Below, piece by piece: positions 26,653-36,067 of a DNA stretch of 64,000 bases (position 1 is its first letter; each line of letters starts with the position of its first letter). Below the pieces are notes generated by a model. It was given only the letters and a program-made list of their open reading frames with translations, ran no database searches and was not told the DNA's origin. The stretch is from Flavobacterium sp. W4I14 (GTDB lineage: Bacteria; Bacteroidota; Bacteroidia; Sphingobacteriales; Sphingobacteriaceae): NCBI GenBank assembly GCA_030817875.1, contig JAUSZU010000001.1, positions 5,766,001-5,830,000 of the forward strand, given 5' to 3'. Position numbers and translations under genes: made by a program.

Positions 26653-27879
26653 ATGAGTTTAGAGATAAAAGTTCCACCTGTTGGTGAGTCGATAACCGAA
26701 GTTGTTTTATCACGTTGGATAAAAAACGATGGCGATGTTGTTGAAATGGATGAAGTTATTGCCGAATTAGAATCGGATAAAGCAACATTCGAATTAACCG
26801 CAGAACAAGCTGGAACTTTAAAAACCATAGCAGCCGAAGGCGATACATTAGCCATTGGTGCGGTAGTTTGTAAAATTGAAGATGGTGGCGCAGCTCCGGC
26901 GAAAGCTGATGCACCAAAAGCTGAAGAAAAAGCTGTTGTTGCTGAAGATAAAACTGCGGCTCCGGTAGCCGAAAAATCAGGCGAAAGCTATGCTACAGGA
27001 ACTCCTTCTCCTGCTGCTGGTAAAATTCTTGCAGAAAAAGGAATTGATGCAGCTGCTGTAAAAGGTACTGGTGTTGATGGTCGCATTACTAAAGACGATG
27101 CTGTTAAGGCTGAGGCGGGTAAAAAACCAGAAGCACCAAAAGCAAGTGCTCCAGTTGTAGCTGCTGCTCCTGCAGGTAGCCGTGGCGAACGTCGTGAGAA
27201 AATGTCTCCACTACGTAGAACGGTTGCCAAACGTTTGGTTGCTGTTAAAAATGAAACCGCAATGTTGACTACTTTTAACGAAGTTAACATGAAGCCGATT
27301 ATGGATTTACGCGGAAAATATAAAGATCAGTTTAAAGAAAAATTTGGTGTTGGTTTAGGCTTCATGAGCTTTTTCACTAAAGCAGTTACCGAAGCATTAA
27401 AAGATTTCCCTGCGGTTAATGGTCGTATTGAAGGCGAAGAATTGGTTTACAATGATTTTGCTGATATTTCGATTGCAGTTTCTGCACCAAAAGGTTTAGT
27501 GGTTCCGGTAATCCGTAATGCAGAGAGCATGACTTTAGCCCAGATTGAAAAATCGGTTTTAGAATTGGCTTTAAAAGCACGTGATAGCAAATTAACCATC
27601 GAAGAAATGACTGGTGGAACGTTCACCATCACTAACGGAGGTGTATTTGGTTCAATGATGTCGACTCCGATTATCAATGCTCCACAATCGGCTATTTTAG
27701 GTATGCACAACATTGTTGAGCGTCCGGTAGCGGAAAAAGGTGAAGTGGTCATCCGTCCGATGATGTACGTTGCTTTATCTTACGATCACAGAATTATCGA
27801 TGGACGTGAGTCGGTTGGTTTCTTGGTTCGTGTGAAACAATTGTTAGAAGATCCGGCTAGATTATTATTGGGTATCTAA
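26653..27879 (+). CDS. sucB: Dihydrolipoyllysine-residue succinyltransferase (2-oxoglutarate dehydrogenase E2)
   Basis: A 408-residue E2 enzyme. The N-terminal lipoyl domain carries the lipoylated Lys in ELESDKATFEL (K43). An Ala/Pro/Lys-rich linker and the E1/E3-binding domain follow (SPAAGKILAEKGIDAAAVKG, about 117-136), then the acyltransferase core ending in the catalytic motif SYDHRIIDGRE. It forms the core of the 2-oxoglutarate dehydrogenase complex with SucA. The E3 subunit is not encoded nearby. The operon ends at a terminator 54 bases downstream. Confidence 0.97.
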   Translation: MSLEIKVPPVGESITEVVLSRWIKNDGDVVEMDEVIAELESDKATFELTAEQAGTLKTIAAEGDTLAIGAVVCKIEDGGAAPAKADAPKAEEKAVVAEDKTAAPVAEKSGESYATGTPSPAAGKILAEKGIDAAAVKGTGVDGRITKDDAVKAEAGKKPEAPKASAPVVAAAPAGSRGERREKMSPLRRTVAKRLVAVKNETAMLTTFNEVNMKPIMDLRGKYKDQFKEKFGVGLGFMSFFTKAVTEALKDFPAVNGRIEGEELVYNDFADISIAVSAPKGLVVPVIRNAESMTLAQIEKSVLELALKARDSKLTIEEMTGGTFTITNGGVFGSMMSTPIINAPQSAILGMHNIVERPVAEKGEVVIRPMMYVALSYDHRIIDGRESVGFLVRVKQLLEDPARLLLGI

Positions 27880-27901
27880 CCCCTAAATCCCCTAAAGGGG
27901 A
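27880..27901. repeat. CCCCTAAAGGGG hairpin element
   Basis: The short CCCCTAAATCCCCTAAAGGGG unit directly after the sucB stop has a six-base core stem. Similar units are familiar as dispersed intergenic elements in Bacteroidota; only one copy is seen here. Confidence 0.45.
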
Positions 27902-27932
27902 CTTAAACTTTATAGAAAGTCAAAATAAAGAT

Positions 27933-27978
27933 GTCAAGTTTTAATGGCCAATGTGCTATAAAAACTTGACTTTTTTTT
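27933..27978 (+). terminator. Rho-independent terminator after sucAB
   Basis: GTCAAGTTTT (27933-27942) pairs perfectly with AAAACTTGAC (27961-27970), followed by eight T residues. The loop is 18 bases. Confidence 0.85.
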
Positions 27979-27989
27979 ATACCTGAAAA

Positions 27990-28349
27990 ATGAAATTAAC
28001 GTTCAACTCAAAATTTCTCTTAATTTTTCTCGCGATTCTCATCGTTGAAATCTTAATTGGCAAATACCTTCACGATGCTTTTATTAGACCTTTTGGCGGA
28101 GACGTATTGGTTGTTATCTTGATTTACGCATTCTTTAGGATTTTCCTTAAAACCAATAATAAGCAATTAGCATTAGGCGTCTTAATTTTTTCTTTCGTAA
28201 TTGAGTTTCTCCAAAAGGCAAATTATGTTACCTGGTTTGGTTGGGAAAACAACAAAATAATGAGCACTATATTGGGTACTTACTTTAGCGTTTACGATCT
28301 GCTCGCTTATTTTGTAGGCTATCTGATCTGTTTGTGCTTTAAGGATTGA
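27990..28349 (+). CDS. DUF2809 domain membrane protein
   Basis: A 119-residue membrane protein with four predicted helices: LIFLAILIVEILIGKYL, VLVVILIYAFFRIFL, LALGVLIFSFVIEFLQ and LLAYFVGYLICLCF. The conserved IRPFGGDVLVVILIYAFFR segment and the acidic residue in the third helix match DUF2809, a family of unknown function. It starts 12 bases after the sucAB terminator, so it probably depends on its own initiation or on readthrough. Confidence 0.82.
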   Translation: MKLTFNSKFLLIFLAILIVEILIGKYLHDAFIRPFGGDVLVVILIYAFFRIFLKTNNKQLALGVLIFSFVIEFLQKANYVTWFGWENNKIMSTILGTYFSVYDLLAYFVGYLICLCFKD

Positions 28350-28358
28350 TAAGATGTT

Positions 28359-28381
28359 GGTCTGGATTTGTAATCCGGACC
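28359..28381. repeat. Hairpin downstream of DUF2809 gene
   Basis: GGTCTGGATT and AATCCGGACC pair with one G-T wobble around a TGT loop. It has no long T-tract, so it may be a weak terminator or a dispersed hairpin. Confidence 0.5.
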
Positions 28382-28462
28382 TATTGTTCTTTAGCTTTGC
28401 AGCTATTTTAACAATTATGTTAATAAATCACAGCTAACGATTAAGATTTATATACAAGTATC

Positions 28463-28556
28463 GTCATCTCGACTGGAACGTAGTGGAATGGAGATCTATC
28501 TAAACAGATTTAGCTTCGTGGTTCTCGACTTCGATGCACTCCGCTCAAAATGACGG
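28463..28556. repeat. Dispersed palindromic repeat, family C, copy 1
   Basis: CGTCATCTCGACTGGAACG...TGGAATGGAGATC at the left and GTTCTCGACTTCGATG...ATGACG at the right form an imperfect inverted element. Related copies lie at 29339-29420 and 45331-45415. Confidence 0.78.
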
Positions 28557-28595
28557 TTACGTTGGCCTAAGTAGTAAAAATTAATAGAGATAAAG

Positions 28596-29273
28596 CTATT
28601 TAGACAACGCTATAATTGGTTTTAAATCCAATTGTTTAAATTCTACTTCGCTACCTTCTGCTTGTAAAGCAATTTGCCCGCTACTTGCAGTGCAATTTGT
28701 ACCATAGTTTACCAGTGTGCCATTTACCCAAACTTTAACTTCGCTGTTCAAACATTGAATAACCATGGTATTCCATTCGCCAAGAGGTTTTTCACTGTCA
28801 TCTGTTAAATTTTTAATCCGGCGGAGTTTATTTCCATTTACACCCCAGTTTTCTTGAGGCCCACGTCTGGTAACCATATCAGGCACTGTAATGTCTTCTT
28901 CGATACACCAGAAATCGCCTGCATCTTTATGTTGCATCTGCACTTCCAGTGATTTTGGAAACATACCGTACAATGCCCTTGGCGTTGATGCATGAACTAA
29001 AACGCCACAGTTACCTGGTTTACCAGCAAAGCGGTATTGTACTGTTAACTGATAATTTTTATAAATTTTATCGGTTATCAAGTGTCCACCTGGCGTACCT
29101 AAACTTACCAACATACCATTGCGTACAATAAATGGATTAATAGTATCAGGCTTTTTGTCCATGGCAGGTACATCTACATGCCAGCCTTTTAGATTTTTTC
29201 CGTTAAAAAGGCTTTGAGCAAATGCAGAATTGCTAATAATGACTAGTAGTAAAAAGGCATGGTAAAGTTTCAT
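28596..29273 (-). CDS. DUF1080 / 3-keto-disaccharide hydrolase family protein
   Basis: A 225-residue exported protein with signal peptide MKLYHAFLLLVIISNSAFAQ. The body is a concanavalin-like lectin/glucanase fold of the 3-keto-disaccharide hydrolase family (PF06439): SLFNGKNLKGWHVD, LITDKIYKNYQLTVQYRF, GNCGVLVHAS, KSLEVQMQHKDAGDFW and EWNTMVIQC. Members act on 3-keto-glycosides or bind sugars in the periplasm; the specific substrate cannot be told. It stands alone between two family C repeats. Confidence 0.88.
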   Translation of the reverse strand: MKLYHAFLLLVIISNSAFAQSLFNGKNLKGWHVDVPAMDKKPDTINPFIVRNGMLVSLGTPGGHLITDKIYKNYQLTVQYRFAGKPGNCGVLVHASTPRALYGMFPKSLEVQMQHKDAGDFWCIEEDITVPDMVTRRGPQENWGVNGNKLRRIKNLTDDSEKPLGEWNTMVIQCLNSEVKVWVNGTLVNYGTNCTASSGQIALQAEGSEVEFKQLDLKPIIALSK

Positions 29274-29338
29274 GATATATTTGGTTTTTGTATTTCAAAT
29301 ATATTAAATATAAATGGCAGAAGAATTGTAAGAGGGTT

Positions 29339-29420
29339 CGTCATTTCGACTGGAGTGCAACGGAATGGAGAAATCTTGATTACGGTATTTATAGATCTCT
29401 TCACTTCGGTCGAGATGACG
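29339..29420. repeat. Dispersed palindromic repeat, family C, copy 2
   Basis: CGTCATTTCGACTGGAGTGC...GGAATGGAGAAATC is followed by GATCTCTTCACTTCGGTCGAGATGACG. It lies between the DUF1080 and DUF4269 genes. Confidence 0.82.
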
Positions 29421-29454
29421 ATACCTCGCTGCCTGACCTGGTCTTAGCGTCCCG

Positions 29455-29973
29455 TTAAGGCTCCAATTTCAATAATTCTTCGTATGGATTTCCCTTAAAT
29501 CCCAATAGTTTAGCAAATGCTGGCTCCGTTTTATAACCTTGGTTTTTGAGATCAATGATGTCCTGCCTAAATTTTTCGCCCTTGGCTAAGAGTAATTTGT
29601 GTTCAATGAGCATATGCCGATAAGCATTTTGTTGTGTGGTGGGAATATTTTGTCCGAATATTTCTATTTCGAAACCATCGATGATAAAATTCGCTTTAAT
29701 CGCATCGAATTTGAGGCTTTCATGGATGGTGAAGTCTTTTTCAGATCCAAACAGTGTATTTAATTTGTCGATAAATTCTTTTTTATCCGAAACTTTGCAG
29801 ATAATGTCCAGATCGCTGTTTTCAATATCGATATTGATTGGAATGGTGCCCACAAGTATTGGATGGTAAGGGGTAAGCTTTTCTAAAACCCGATTATCTG
29901 TTAAAGCATGATAAGCTTTTACTTGTTTTTCATTGCCAGATTGGAGATAAGATATATCGAGGAAGTTGATCAT
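29455..29973 (-). CDS. DUF4269 domain protein (nucleotidyltransferase-like fold)
   Basis: A 172-residue cytoplasmic protein matching DUF4269. The segment VGTIPINIDIENSDLDIICK, followed by FEIEIFGQ, resembles the GS-x(n)-DxD pattern of the nucleotidyltransferase superfamily, as known for this family. The C-terminus has RHMLIEHKLLLAKGEKFR and KTEPAFAKLLGFKGNPYEEL. No partner gene sits next to it and the target is unknown. Confidence 0.82.
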   Translation of the reverse strand: MINFLDISYLQSGNEKQVKAYHALTDNRVLEKLTPYHPILVGTIPINIDIENSDLDIICKVSDKKEFIDKLNTLFGSEKDFTIHESLKFDAIKANFIIDGFEIEIFGQNIPTTQQNAYRHMLIEHKLLLAKGEKFRQDIIDLKNQGYKTEPAFAKLLGFKGNPYEELLKLEP

Positions 29974-30326
29974 TTATATTTGCAATGGGTTTTTAACCTT
30001 TGTTTCTTGCTGTGCCCAATTTACTAAACCCGATAGTATGAATGCCAATGCGTTCTAATTCTGTCCTAATTTTTTATGAAGAAACTGAAGCAAAGCACAA
30101 ACTGCATTGGCAGAAAGGATAGCGGGAACGAATTTAAATATCTGCTGCTGTACTTGCTTTTCAAAAGGATGTGAGGTATTTATGTTATTGGTCGGTGTGA
30201 CACCAACCAATAGGGCTTATGGAATGACGAATCTACAAAACAACAGCCCACCTCAATTAAGAAATGGGCTGTTGTTTTATAAAATATGATGCCGTTCTTC
30301 GACAGGCAGAATGACAACGGATTTAT
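29974..30326. other. Gene-free spacer with two hairpins
   Basis: No convincing gene was found; a 60-codon open frame overlaps the hairpins and is judged spurious. A palindrome near 30185-30211 (TATTGGTCGGTGT...ACCAACCAATA) and the lspA-side terminator at 30237-30278 are the main structures. Confidence 0.5.
30237..30278 (-). terminator. Terminator of the ileS-traR/dksA-lspA operon
   Basis: AAAACAACAGCCCA (30237-30250) and TGGGCTGTTGTTTT (30265-30278) form a perfect 14-bp stem, 49 bases past the lspA stop. The ends are A/T-rich on both sides, so it could act in both directions. Confidence 0.8.
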
Positions 30327-30929
30327 TTAATCTTCTACAATCTCACTGTTGATGTTCACATCGTCTTTTACATCGTCTTTAAAGTAGTTTTTTTGGAAGA
30401 TGAGGATTAGTATCACGCCAACTGAAATGGCAGCGTCTGCAAGGTTAAAAACAGGCCTGAAGAAAACAAACTCTTCGCCTCCCCAAATTGGTACCCAGGT
30501 AGGGAAGTGTCCTTCTGCAATCGGGAAGTAGAACATGTCTACTACACGACCGTGAAACCAGCTTTCGTAACCATAAATCTTTCCGTAAAATACAGAATCG
30601 ATAATGTTCCCTAGTGCGCCAGAAAAAATCAGTGCAACATTTAGAATTAAACCGCGGTGATATTTATGCTTAATTAGATAATGTAAGCCATAACCAATTC
30701 CTGCAACTGCGGCAATACGGAAAAGTGATAAGGCTAATTTGCCAAATTCACCACCAAACTCCATCCCAAAGGCCATCCCATTATTTTCGGTAAAATGGAT
30801 AATACACCATTTGCCAATAATATGGAACTCCTGACCAAGGTACATGTGCGTTTTCACCCAGGTTTTCACCAGCTGATCGGCCAGTAAAATTAAAAAGATA
30901 ACAATTAAAGGTTTTGTATAGCCTTTCAT
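30327..30929 (-). CDS. lspA: Lipoprotein signal peptidase (signal peptidase II)
   Basis: A 200-residue inner-membrane aspartyl protease that removes signal peptides from prolipoproteins. Four hydrophobic helices are visible. The conserved catalytic aspartates lie in GRVVDMFYF (about D131) and FNLADAAIS (about D165), and SGALGNIIDSVFYG is also conserved. The insert between the two sites (about 140-160) is longer than in E. coli, as is common in Bacteroidota. The ATG overlaps the stop codon of the upstream traR/dksA gene (TAATG), indicating coupling. Many lipoproteins in this window depend on it. Confidence 0.95.
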   Translation of the reverse strand: MKGYTKPLIVIFLILLADQLVKTWVKTHMYLGQEFHIIGKWCIIHFTENNGMAFGMEFGGEFGKLALSLFRIAAVAGIGYGLHYLIKHKYHRGLILNVALIFSGALGNIIDSVFYGKIYGYESWFHGRVVDMFYFPIAEGHFPTWVPIWGGEEFVFFRPVFNLADAAISVGVILILIFQKNYFKDDVKDDVNINSEIVED

Positions 30930-31312
30930 TAACTCTGCTTTAATTTAGCTTCCATGCTTAAAGTTGCATGAGGAACAGCACGTAAACGTTCTTTTTGGAT
31001 TAATTTTCCGGTTTCGCGGCAAATACCATAAGTTTTGTTCTCGATACGCACCAATGCATTCTCAAGGTTGTCGATAAATTTTTTCTGACGTGCAGCCAAC
31101 TGATTGATCTGCTCTTTTTCCATTGTTGCAGAACCGTCTTCTAATGTTTTGTATGCACCTGAAGTATCTTCTGTTCCGTTTGCGTTTGGATTACTCAAAG
31201 AAGTGGTTAAAGAGTTAAGTTCCTCTTTCGCCATGCGTAATTTATCTTGAATTAATTCTTTAAATTCTTGTAATTCACTGTCTGAGTAGCGTGTTTTGTT
31301 GCTGTTTTCCAT
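30929..31312 (-). CDS. TraR/DksA family protein lacking the full zinc finger
   Basis: A 127-residue protein with a long coiled-coil region (ELIQDKLRMAKEELNSLTTS through NLENALVRIE) followed by a degenerate DksA-type C-terminus, YGICRETGKLIQKERLRAVPH. It has only one cysteine, so a four-Cys zinc site cannot form. This form is common in Bacteroidota. The family binds RNA polymerase through the secondary channel and modulates transcription; that role is inferred. It sits between ileS and lspA in one operon. Confidence 0.88.
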   Translation of the reverse strand: MENSNKTRYSDSELQEFKELIQDKLRMAKEELNSLTTSLSNPNANGTEDTSGAYKTLEDGSATMEKEQINQLAARQKKFIDNLENALVRIENKTYGICRETGKLIQKERLRAVPHATLSMEAKLKQS

Positions 31313-31342
31313 GTTCTTTTTCTAATTTTCTAATATATGGAT

Positions 31343-34300
31343 TTATATTTTAGTTACTGAAATGCTTAACTCAACATCGTCGATAACGATTTTGTTTGCA
31401 TTATTTACAGTATCTGTTAATTCAAATTCATCGGCCAATATTTCTGCGCAAATGTAATCCTTGTTTTTGGCAACTGCGCTGGCTACCAAGTTATCATTTT
31501 GTAACGAAACTTTAATCCTATCTGTTACTTCAAAGTTTAATTCTTTTCGCAAGTTCTGGATACGGTTAACCAACTCGCGCGAAATACCTTCTTGTTTCAG
31601 TTCTTCTGAGATGGTAACATCCAAAGCAACAGTTAAACTACCCAGGTTGGTTACCTGCCATCCCGGAATATCTTCCGCAAAAACTTCTACATCATCATTT
31701 AAATTGATGGTAAATTCTTCACCATTATTGCCAACTACGATTATGAATCCATCGTTCTCTAAACGTTGGATGTCATCTTGATTTGAGTTTTCTAAAGCCG
31801 CTTTAACCAGGCTCATATCTTTTCCAACTTTTTTACCCAATGATTTAAAGTTTGGTTTCAGCTTTTTCTTAACGATACCATGCGTATCGGTAATGAACTC
31901 GATATGTTTTACATTCGTTTCAGAAAGGATATAATCCGCTACCTTTGATATTTTTTGCTCGAAATCGCCACTTAAAGATGGGATTAAGATTTTCTCAAGT
32001 GGTTGACGCACATTGATGCCCGATTTTTTACGCAGCGATAAAACCATCGATGAAATATCCTGAGCGTAAACCATACGTTCATTCAAATCGGTATCAATCA
32101 AACTTTGATCAGCCTCTTTCCACAAAGTTAAATGTACCGACTGCTCTGCATGGGCATCAGTTACAGTTAAGTTTCTGTATAACCAGTCGGCAAAGAAAGG
32201 GGCAACCGGACTCATCAACTGTGCTAAGGTTTCTAAACAAGTATATAATGTCTCGTAAGCAGCACGTTTATCATCGGTCATTTCGCCTTTCCAGAAACGG
32301 CGGCGACTTAACCTGATGTACCAGTTACTCAAATGTTCATCAACAAAAGCCTGAATAGCGCGGGTAGCTTTCGTTGGTTCGTAAGTATTGTAACTTTCAT
32401 CAACTTCGTTGATTAAGGTTTGCAACAACGATAAAATCCAACGGTCTAATTCCGTTCTGTCTTCAACTTTGCTCAGGTTGTTTTTGTCGATCTCAAATTT
32501 ATCGATATTGGCATAAAGGGCAAAGAAAGCATATGTATTATAAAGTGTTCCGAAGAATTTACGGCGCACTTCAGCAATTCCATCAATGTCAAATTTTAGG
32601 TTATCCCAAGGATTTGCATTAGAAATCATGTACCAACGCGTTGCATCAGCACCATATTCGTTAATGGTTTGGAATGGATCAGCGGCATTGCCCAAACGTT
32701 TAGACATTTTTTGTCCGTTTTTGTCTAGTACCAGTCCATTCGAAACTACATTTTTGTACGCTACTTTATCAAAAACCAATGTAGAGATCGCATGCAAGGT
32801 ATAAAACCAGCCACGGGTTTGGTCAACACCTTCGGCAATAAAATCTGCAGGGAAATCTTCATTTCCATCGATTGTTTCTTTGTTCTCAAAAGGGTAGTGC
32901 CACTGCGCATAAGGCATAGCGCCAGAGTCAAACCAAACATCAATTAAATCACTTTCGCGGCTCATTGGTTTGCCCGATGGAGATACTAAAATAATTTTGT
33001 CGACCACATTTTTATGTAAATCGATCAAATCATAGTTCTCTTCAGACATGTTTCCGATTTCGAACCCCTTAAAAGGATTTTCTTTTTGGAAACCAGCTGT
33101 TATAGATTTTTCAATTGCATTGTAAAGTTCCTCAACAGAACCAATTAATACTTCTTCTTTTTTATCTTCAGTTCTCCAGATTGGCAGAGGAATTCCCCAA
33201 TATCTCGAACGTGATAAATTCCAATCGTTAGCATTTTTTAGCCAGTTTCCAAAGCGACCCTCGCCAGTCGATTTTGGTTTCCAGTTAATGGTTTCATTAA
33301 GGTCGAACATTCTGTCTTTAACATCCGTAACTTTAATAAACCACGAATCTAAAGGATAATATAAAAGTGGTTCATCGGTTCTCCAACTGTGTGGGTAACT
33401 GTGAACATATTTTTCTACTTTAAAAGCTTTATTTTCTTCTTTTAATAAAATAGCAATTTCTACATCAACCGATTTTTCAGGTGCTTCGCCAGCATTGTAA
33501 TATTCGTTCTTTACATACTTGCCTGCAAAAGGACCAACATGTTTAGTGAATTTACCCTGTAAATCAACCAATGGAACGGGGGTATCATTTTCGTCTAATA
33601 CCAACATTGGTGGTACTTCTGGAATGGCTTCTTTAGCTACTTTAGCATCATCCGCACCAAAAGTAGGGGCGGTATGAACAATACCGGTACCATCTTCTGT
33701 AGTTACGAAATCTCCAGAAATTACTCTAAATGCATTTTCAGGATTTTGGTATGGCAATGCATAAGTTAAAAGTTGTTCATATCTAATTCCAACCAACTCA
33801 CTTCCTTTGCATTCGGCAAGTATTTGATAGGGGATTTTTTTATCGCCAGCTTTAAAATTTGTAAAATCTTCAACTTCATTGCTTTCAAAGAAAATTTTAC
33901 TAAACTGCTTGCCCACCAGGTTTTTTGCCAGAATTACATTTGTTGGCAAAAATGTATATTGGTTGAACGTTTTGATTAAAACATATTCAATTTTTGGTCC
34001 AACCGTTAAAGCCGTGTTTGATGGTAAAGTCCATGGAGTAGTAGTCCACGCCATGAGGTAAATATCCCCAAATGCTTGTAAAAACGGAGGTAACGTATTC
34101 GCTATCGCCTTAAATTGAGCAACAATCGTTGTGTCTGTAACATCCCGGTAAGCGCCAGGCTGATTTACCTCATGCGAACTCAATCCTGTCCCGGCTTTTG
34201 GAGAATAAGGTTGGATAGTATAACCTTTATAGATTAATCCTTTATCGTAAATCTGCTTCAAAAGCCACCATACCGATTCCATGTATTTCGACTTATAGGT

Positions 34301-34744
34301 AATGTATGGATCATCCATATCTACCCAATAGCCCATTTTTTCGGTCAGGTCGTTCCACACATCAGTGTAGCGCATTACTGTTTTTTTACAGGCTTCGTTA
34401 TAGTCTTCAATAGAAATAGTTTTACCAATATCCTCTTTAGTAATCCCTAATTCCTTTTCCGTTCCAAGCTCAACAGGTAAACCATGCGTATCCCAACCAG
34501 CTTTTCTTTTAACCTGATAACCCTTAATTGTTTTATAGCGGCAAAAAATATCCTTAATTGCACGCGCCATTACGTGGTGGATCCCCGGCATGCCATTGGC
34601 AGACGGTGGGCCTTCGTAAAAAGTAAACGGATTAGACTTAGGACGGGAAGAAATACTTTTTTCAAAGATATTTTCCTTTTTCCAAAAATCCAGTATTTCT
34701 TGCCCTATTTTGGCAAGTTCCAATTGTTTAAATTCGCTATACAT
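31343..34744 (-). CDS. ileS: Isoleucyl-tRNA synthetase (long form)
   Basis: A protein of about 1133 residues that charges tRNA-Ile. The class I HIGH-like signature lies in PSANGMPGIHHVMARAI (about 50-66) and the KMSKR loop in NGQKMSKRLGNAADP. The editing domain with TTPWTLPSNTALTVG and a long C-terminal anticodon-binding region complete it. Length and motifs match the eukaryote-like long form found in Bacteroidota. The ATG at 34744 (MYSEFKQLE) is preferred over a TTG one codon earlier. It is the first gene of the ileS-traR/dksA-lspA operon. Confidence 0.97.
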   Translation of the reverse strand: MYSEFKQLELAKIGQEILDFWKKENIFEKSISSRPKSNPFTFYEGPPSANGMPGIHHVMARAIKDIFCRYKTIKGYQVKRKAGWDTHGLPVELGTEKELGITKEDIGKTISIEDYNEACKKTVMRYTDVWNDLTEKMGYWVDMDDPYITYKSKYMESVWWLLKQIYDKGLIYKGYTIQPYSPKAGTGLSSHEVNQPGAYRDVTDTTIVAQFKAIANTLPPFLQAFGDIYLMAWTTTPWTLPSNTALTVGPKIEYVLIKTFNQYTFLPTNVILAKNLVGKQFSKIFFESNEVEDFTNFKAGDKKIPYQILAECKGSELVGIRYEQLLTYALPYQNPENAFRVISGDFVTTEDGTGIVHTAPTFGADDAKVAKEAIPEVPPMLVLDENDTPVPLVDLQGKFTKHVGPFAGKYVKNEYYNAGEAPEKSVDVEIAILLKEENKAFKVEKYVHSYPHSWRTDEPLLYYPLDSWFIKVTDVKDRMFDLNETINWKPKSTGEGRFGNWLKNANDWNLSRSRYWGIPLPIWRTEDKKEEVLIGSVEELYNAIEKSITAGFQKENPFKGFEIGNMSEENYDLIDLHKNVVDKIILVSPSGKPMSRESDLIDVWFDSGAMPYAQWHYPFENKETIDGNEDFPADFIAEGVDQTRGWFYTLHAISTLVFDKVAYKNVVSNGLVLDKNGQKMSKRLGNAADPFQTINEYGADATRWYMISNANPWDNLKFDIDGIAEVRRKFFGTLYNTYAFFALYANIDKFEIDKNNLSKVEDRTELDRWILSLLQTLINEVDESYNTYEPTKATRAIQAFVDEHLSNWYIRLSRRRFWKGEMTDDKRAAYETLYTCLETLAQLMSPVAPFFADWLYRNLTVTDAHAEQSVHLTLWKEADQSLIDTDLNERMVYAQDISSMVLSLRKKSGINVRQPLEKILIPSLSGDFEQKISKVADYILSETNVKHIEFITDTHGIVKKKLKPNFKSLGKKVGKDMSLVKAALENSNQDDIQRLENDGFIIVVGNNGEEFTINLNDDVEVFAEDIPGWQVTNLGSLTVALDVTISEELKQEGISRELVNRIQNLRKELNFEVTDRIKVSLQNDNLVASAVAKNKDYICAEILADEFELTDTVNNANKIVIDDVELSISVTKI

Positions 34745-34828
34745 CAATCAAGTACCTCAAAAAATTAAAGGTTGCAAAGTTAACAGAATTGACTGAATTT
34801 CGGTAGTTTTGATGTAAATACTTTTAAT

Positions 34829-35017
34829 GTGAAATTATTTAATATCGGGCTTACATTGATGATTGTTGCCGTAATTGCCTTGCCAATTGTTGCGGTAATA
34901 AACCCTTCAGACCGGGATTTTGTACTTTATGCTTTTTATTTCTGCGGCTTGCTCGAACTAATCGGGCTTATTTTTGTTTTAATCCATATTGTAACACTAA
35001 AAAGAAAGAACCCATGA
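34829..35017 (+). CDS. Small two-helix membrane protein
   Basis: A 62-residue protein made of two hydrophobic helices (IGLTLMIVAVIALPIVAVI and GLLELIGLIFVLIHIVTL) and a short basic tail. No family was recognised. Its stop overlaps the next small membrane gene by four bases (ATGA), so the two are co-translated. It is divergent from ileS. Confidence 0.7.
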   Translation: MKLFNIGLTLMIVAVIALPIVAVINPSDRDFVLYAFYFCGLLELIGLIFVLIHIVTLKRKNP

Positions 35018-35286
35018 TTAAGCTCTTAAAATTGCAGAAAGCCGTTTTCATCCTCATAGCTGGCGTACTTTCTTTTATTGCCTATAAAATTTTGGATGCA
35101 AACGAAGTAAAAGGAAGTATCTATTTACAGATGCTGGCAGGCGTGCTGGTTATTATTGGTGCGCTGTGGCTGTTGTATCCTATTTTATTTGCCAAAAAGG
35201 ATAATGATGGCAATGCCGAAATCATTACCGATCCAACGGTCGAAGTTCCGGTAGATGAAGAGGATAAAAAGCCTGCAGCTGAATAA
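35014..35286 (+). CDS. Small membrane protein with acidic tail
   Basis: A 90-residue protein with two transmembrane helices (AVFILIAGVLSFIAYKIL and MLAGVLVIIGALWLLYPILF) and an acidic, Pro-rich C-terminal tail (EVPVDEEDKKPAAE). It is coupled to the preceding gene by an ATGA overlap. Function is unknown; the pair may form a small membrane complex. Confidence 0.7.
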   Translation: MIKLLKLQKAVFILIAGVLSFIAYKILDANEVKGSIYLQMLAGVLVIIGALWLLYPILFAKKDNDGNAEIITDPTVEVPVDEEDKKPAAE

Positions 35287-35302
35287 ACCTTACCCTCATA
35301 GC

Positions 35303-35322
35303 CCTTGGGTTTAAACCCAAGG
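35303..35322. repeat. Perfect 20-bp palindrome, copy 1
   Basis: CCTTGGGTTTAAACCCAAGG is fully self-complementary. An identical copy occurs at 41559-41578. Confidence 0.85.
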
Positions 35323-35400
35323 CCATGAAAAAAATAAAATCCACGTAGGGGTAAATTTCCTGTGAGTTGTATTAGCTCTAAATAACAAATAGAGATAACT

Positions 35401-36066
35401 ATGATTCCTGCATTAATTATTTGGCTCTGCAAGAAATATTTTGCTCCAAAAACCTACAAAACATTCTCCTCCAAGAGTCCAATCAATCCGAAAAGTGTTG
35501 CTTCGGTGCTCTTTCTTATCTGTTCATTTTCATCGGCTTTTGCACAGCAAAGTAAATTTAACATCAAGCGCAATGGCGAAATAATCGGCCAGATGTATTT
35601 TCAGCAGAAAGACGATGGCAATAATGTTTATCTCAAAATAACTTCGAAAGTACAAACACGTTTCGTTTTCAAAATTGATGTGGAAACAGAGGATGTAGCG
35701 CATTTTAAAAATGGCAAACTCCTCAGCTCAAATGTAAATCGGGTCGTAAATGGCAATGCAAAAGAGGCGAAGAAAACAAGTTGGGTAAATAATGTTTACC
35801 AACTTAAAACAGGCGATAAAACCAGTACAATAAATCAGCCCATCAGTTATAATATGATGCTCTTATATACTAAAGAGCCTGTTAATATCCCCGAAATTTA
35901 CTCTGATAACTTTCAGTGTTTTATTCCCATTCAGAAAAACGGGGCACATCAGTACCGGATCAATCTTCCCGATGGGAATTATAACGACTACCATTTCGAA
36001 AACGGAATATGTAAACTGGTAGTTGTAAATCACTCCTTGTATACCATTAGAATGGAAAGGGTTTAA
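35401..36066 (+). CDS. DUF6134 family exported protein
   Basis: A 221-residue protein with an internal signal-like segment (SVASVLFLICSFSSAFAQ, about 32-49) preceded by an unusually long basic N-terminus. The true start could therefore be further in, although no better ATG was seen. The mature part begins KFNIKRNGEIIGQMYFQQKD and has beta-rich repeats resembling DUF6134 proteins of Bacteroidota. The 3' end is two bases from the epimerase gene, suggesting an operon. Function is unknown. Confidence 0.65.
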   Translation: MIPALIIWLCKKYFAPKTYKTFSSKSPINPKSVASVLFLICSFSSAFAQQSKFNIKRNGEIIGQMYFQQKDDGNNVYLKITSKVQTRFVFKIDVETEDVAHFKNGKLLSSNVNRVVNGNAKEAKKTSWVNNVYQLKTGDKTSTINQPISYNMMLLYTKEPVNIPEIYSDNFQCFIPIQKNGAHQYRINLPDGNYNDYHFENGICKLVVVNHSLYTIRMERV

Positions 36067-36067
36067 T

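Noticed and set aside
30107..30289. 60-codon open frame upstream of the lspA terminator
   Set aside because: It spans two perfect hairpins, so it is spacer sequence.
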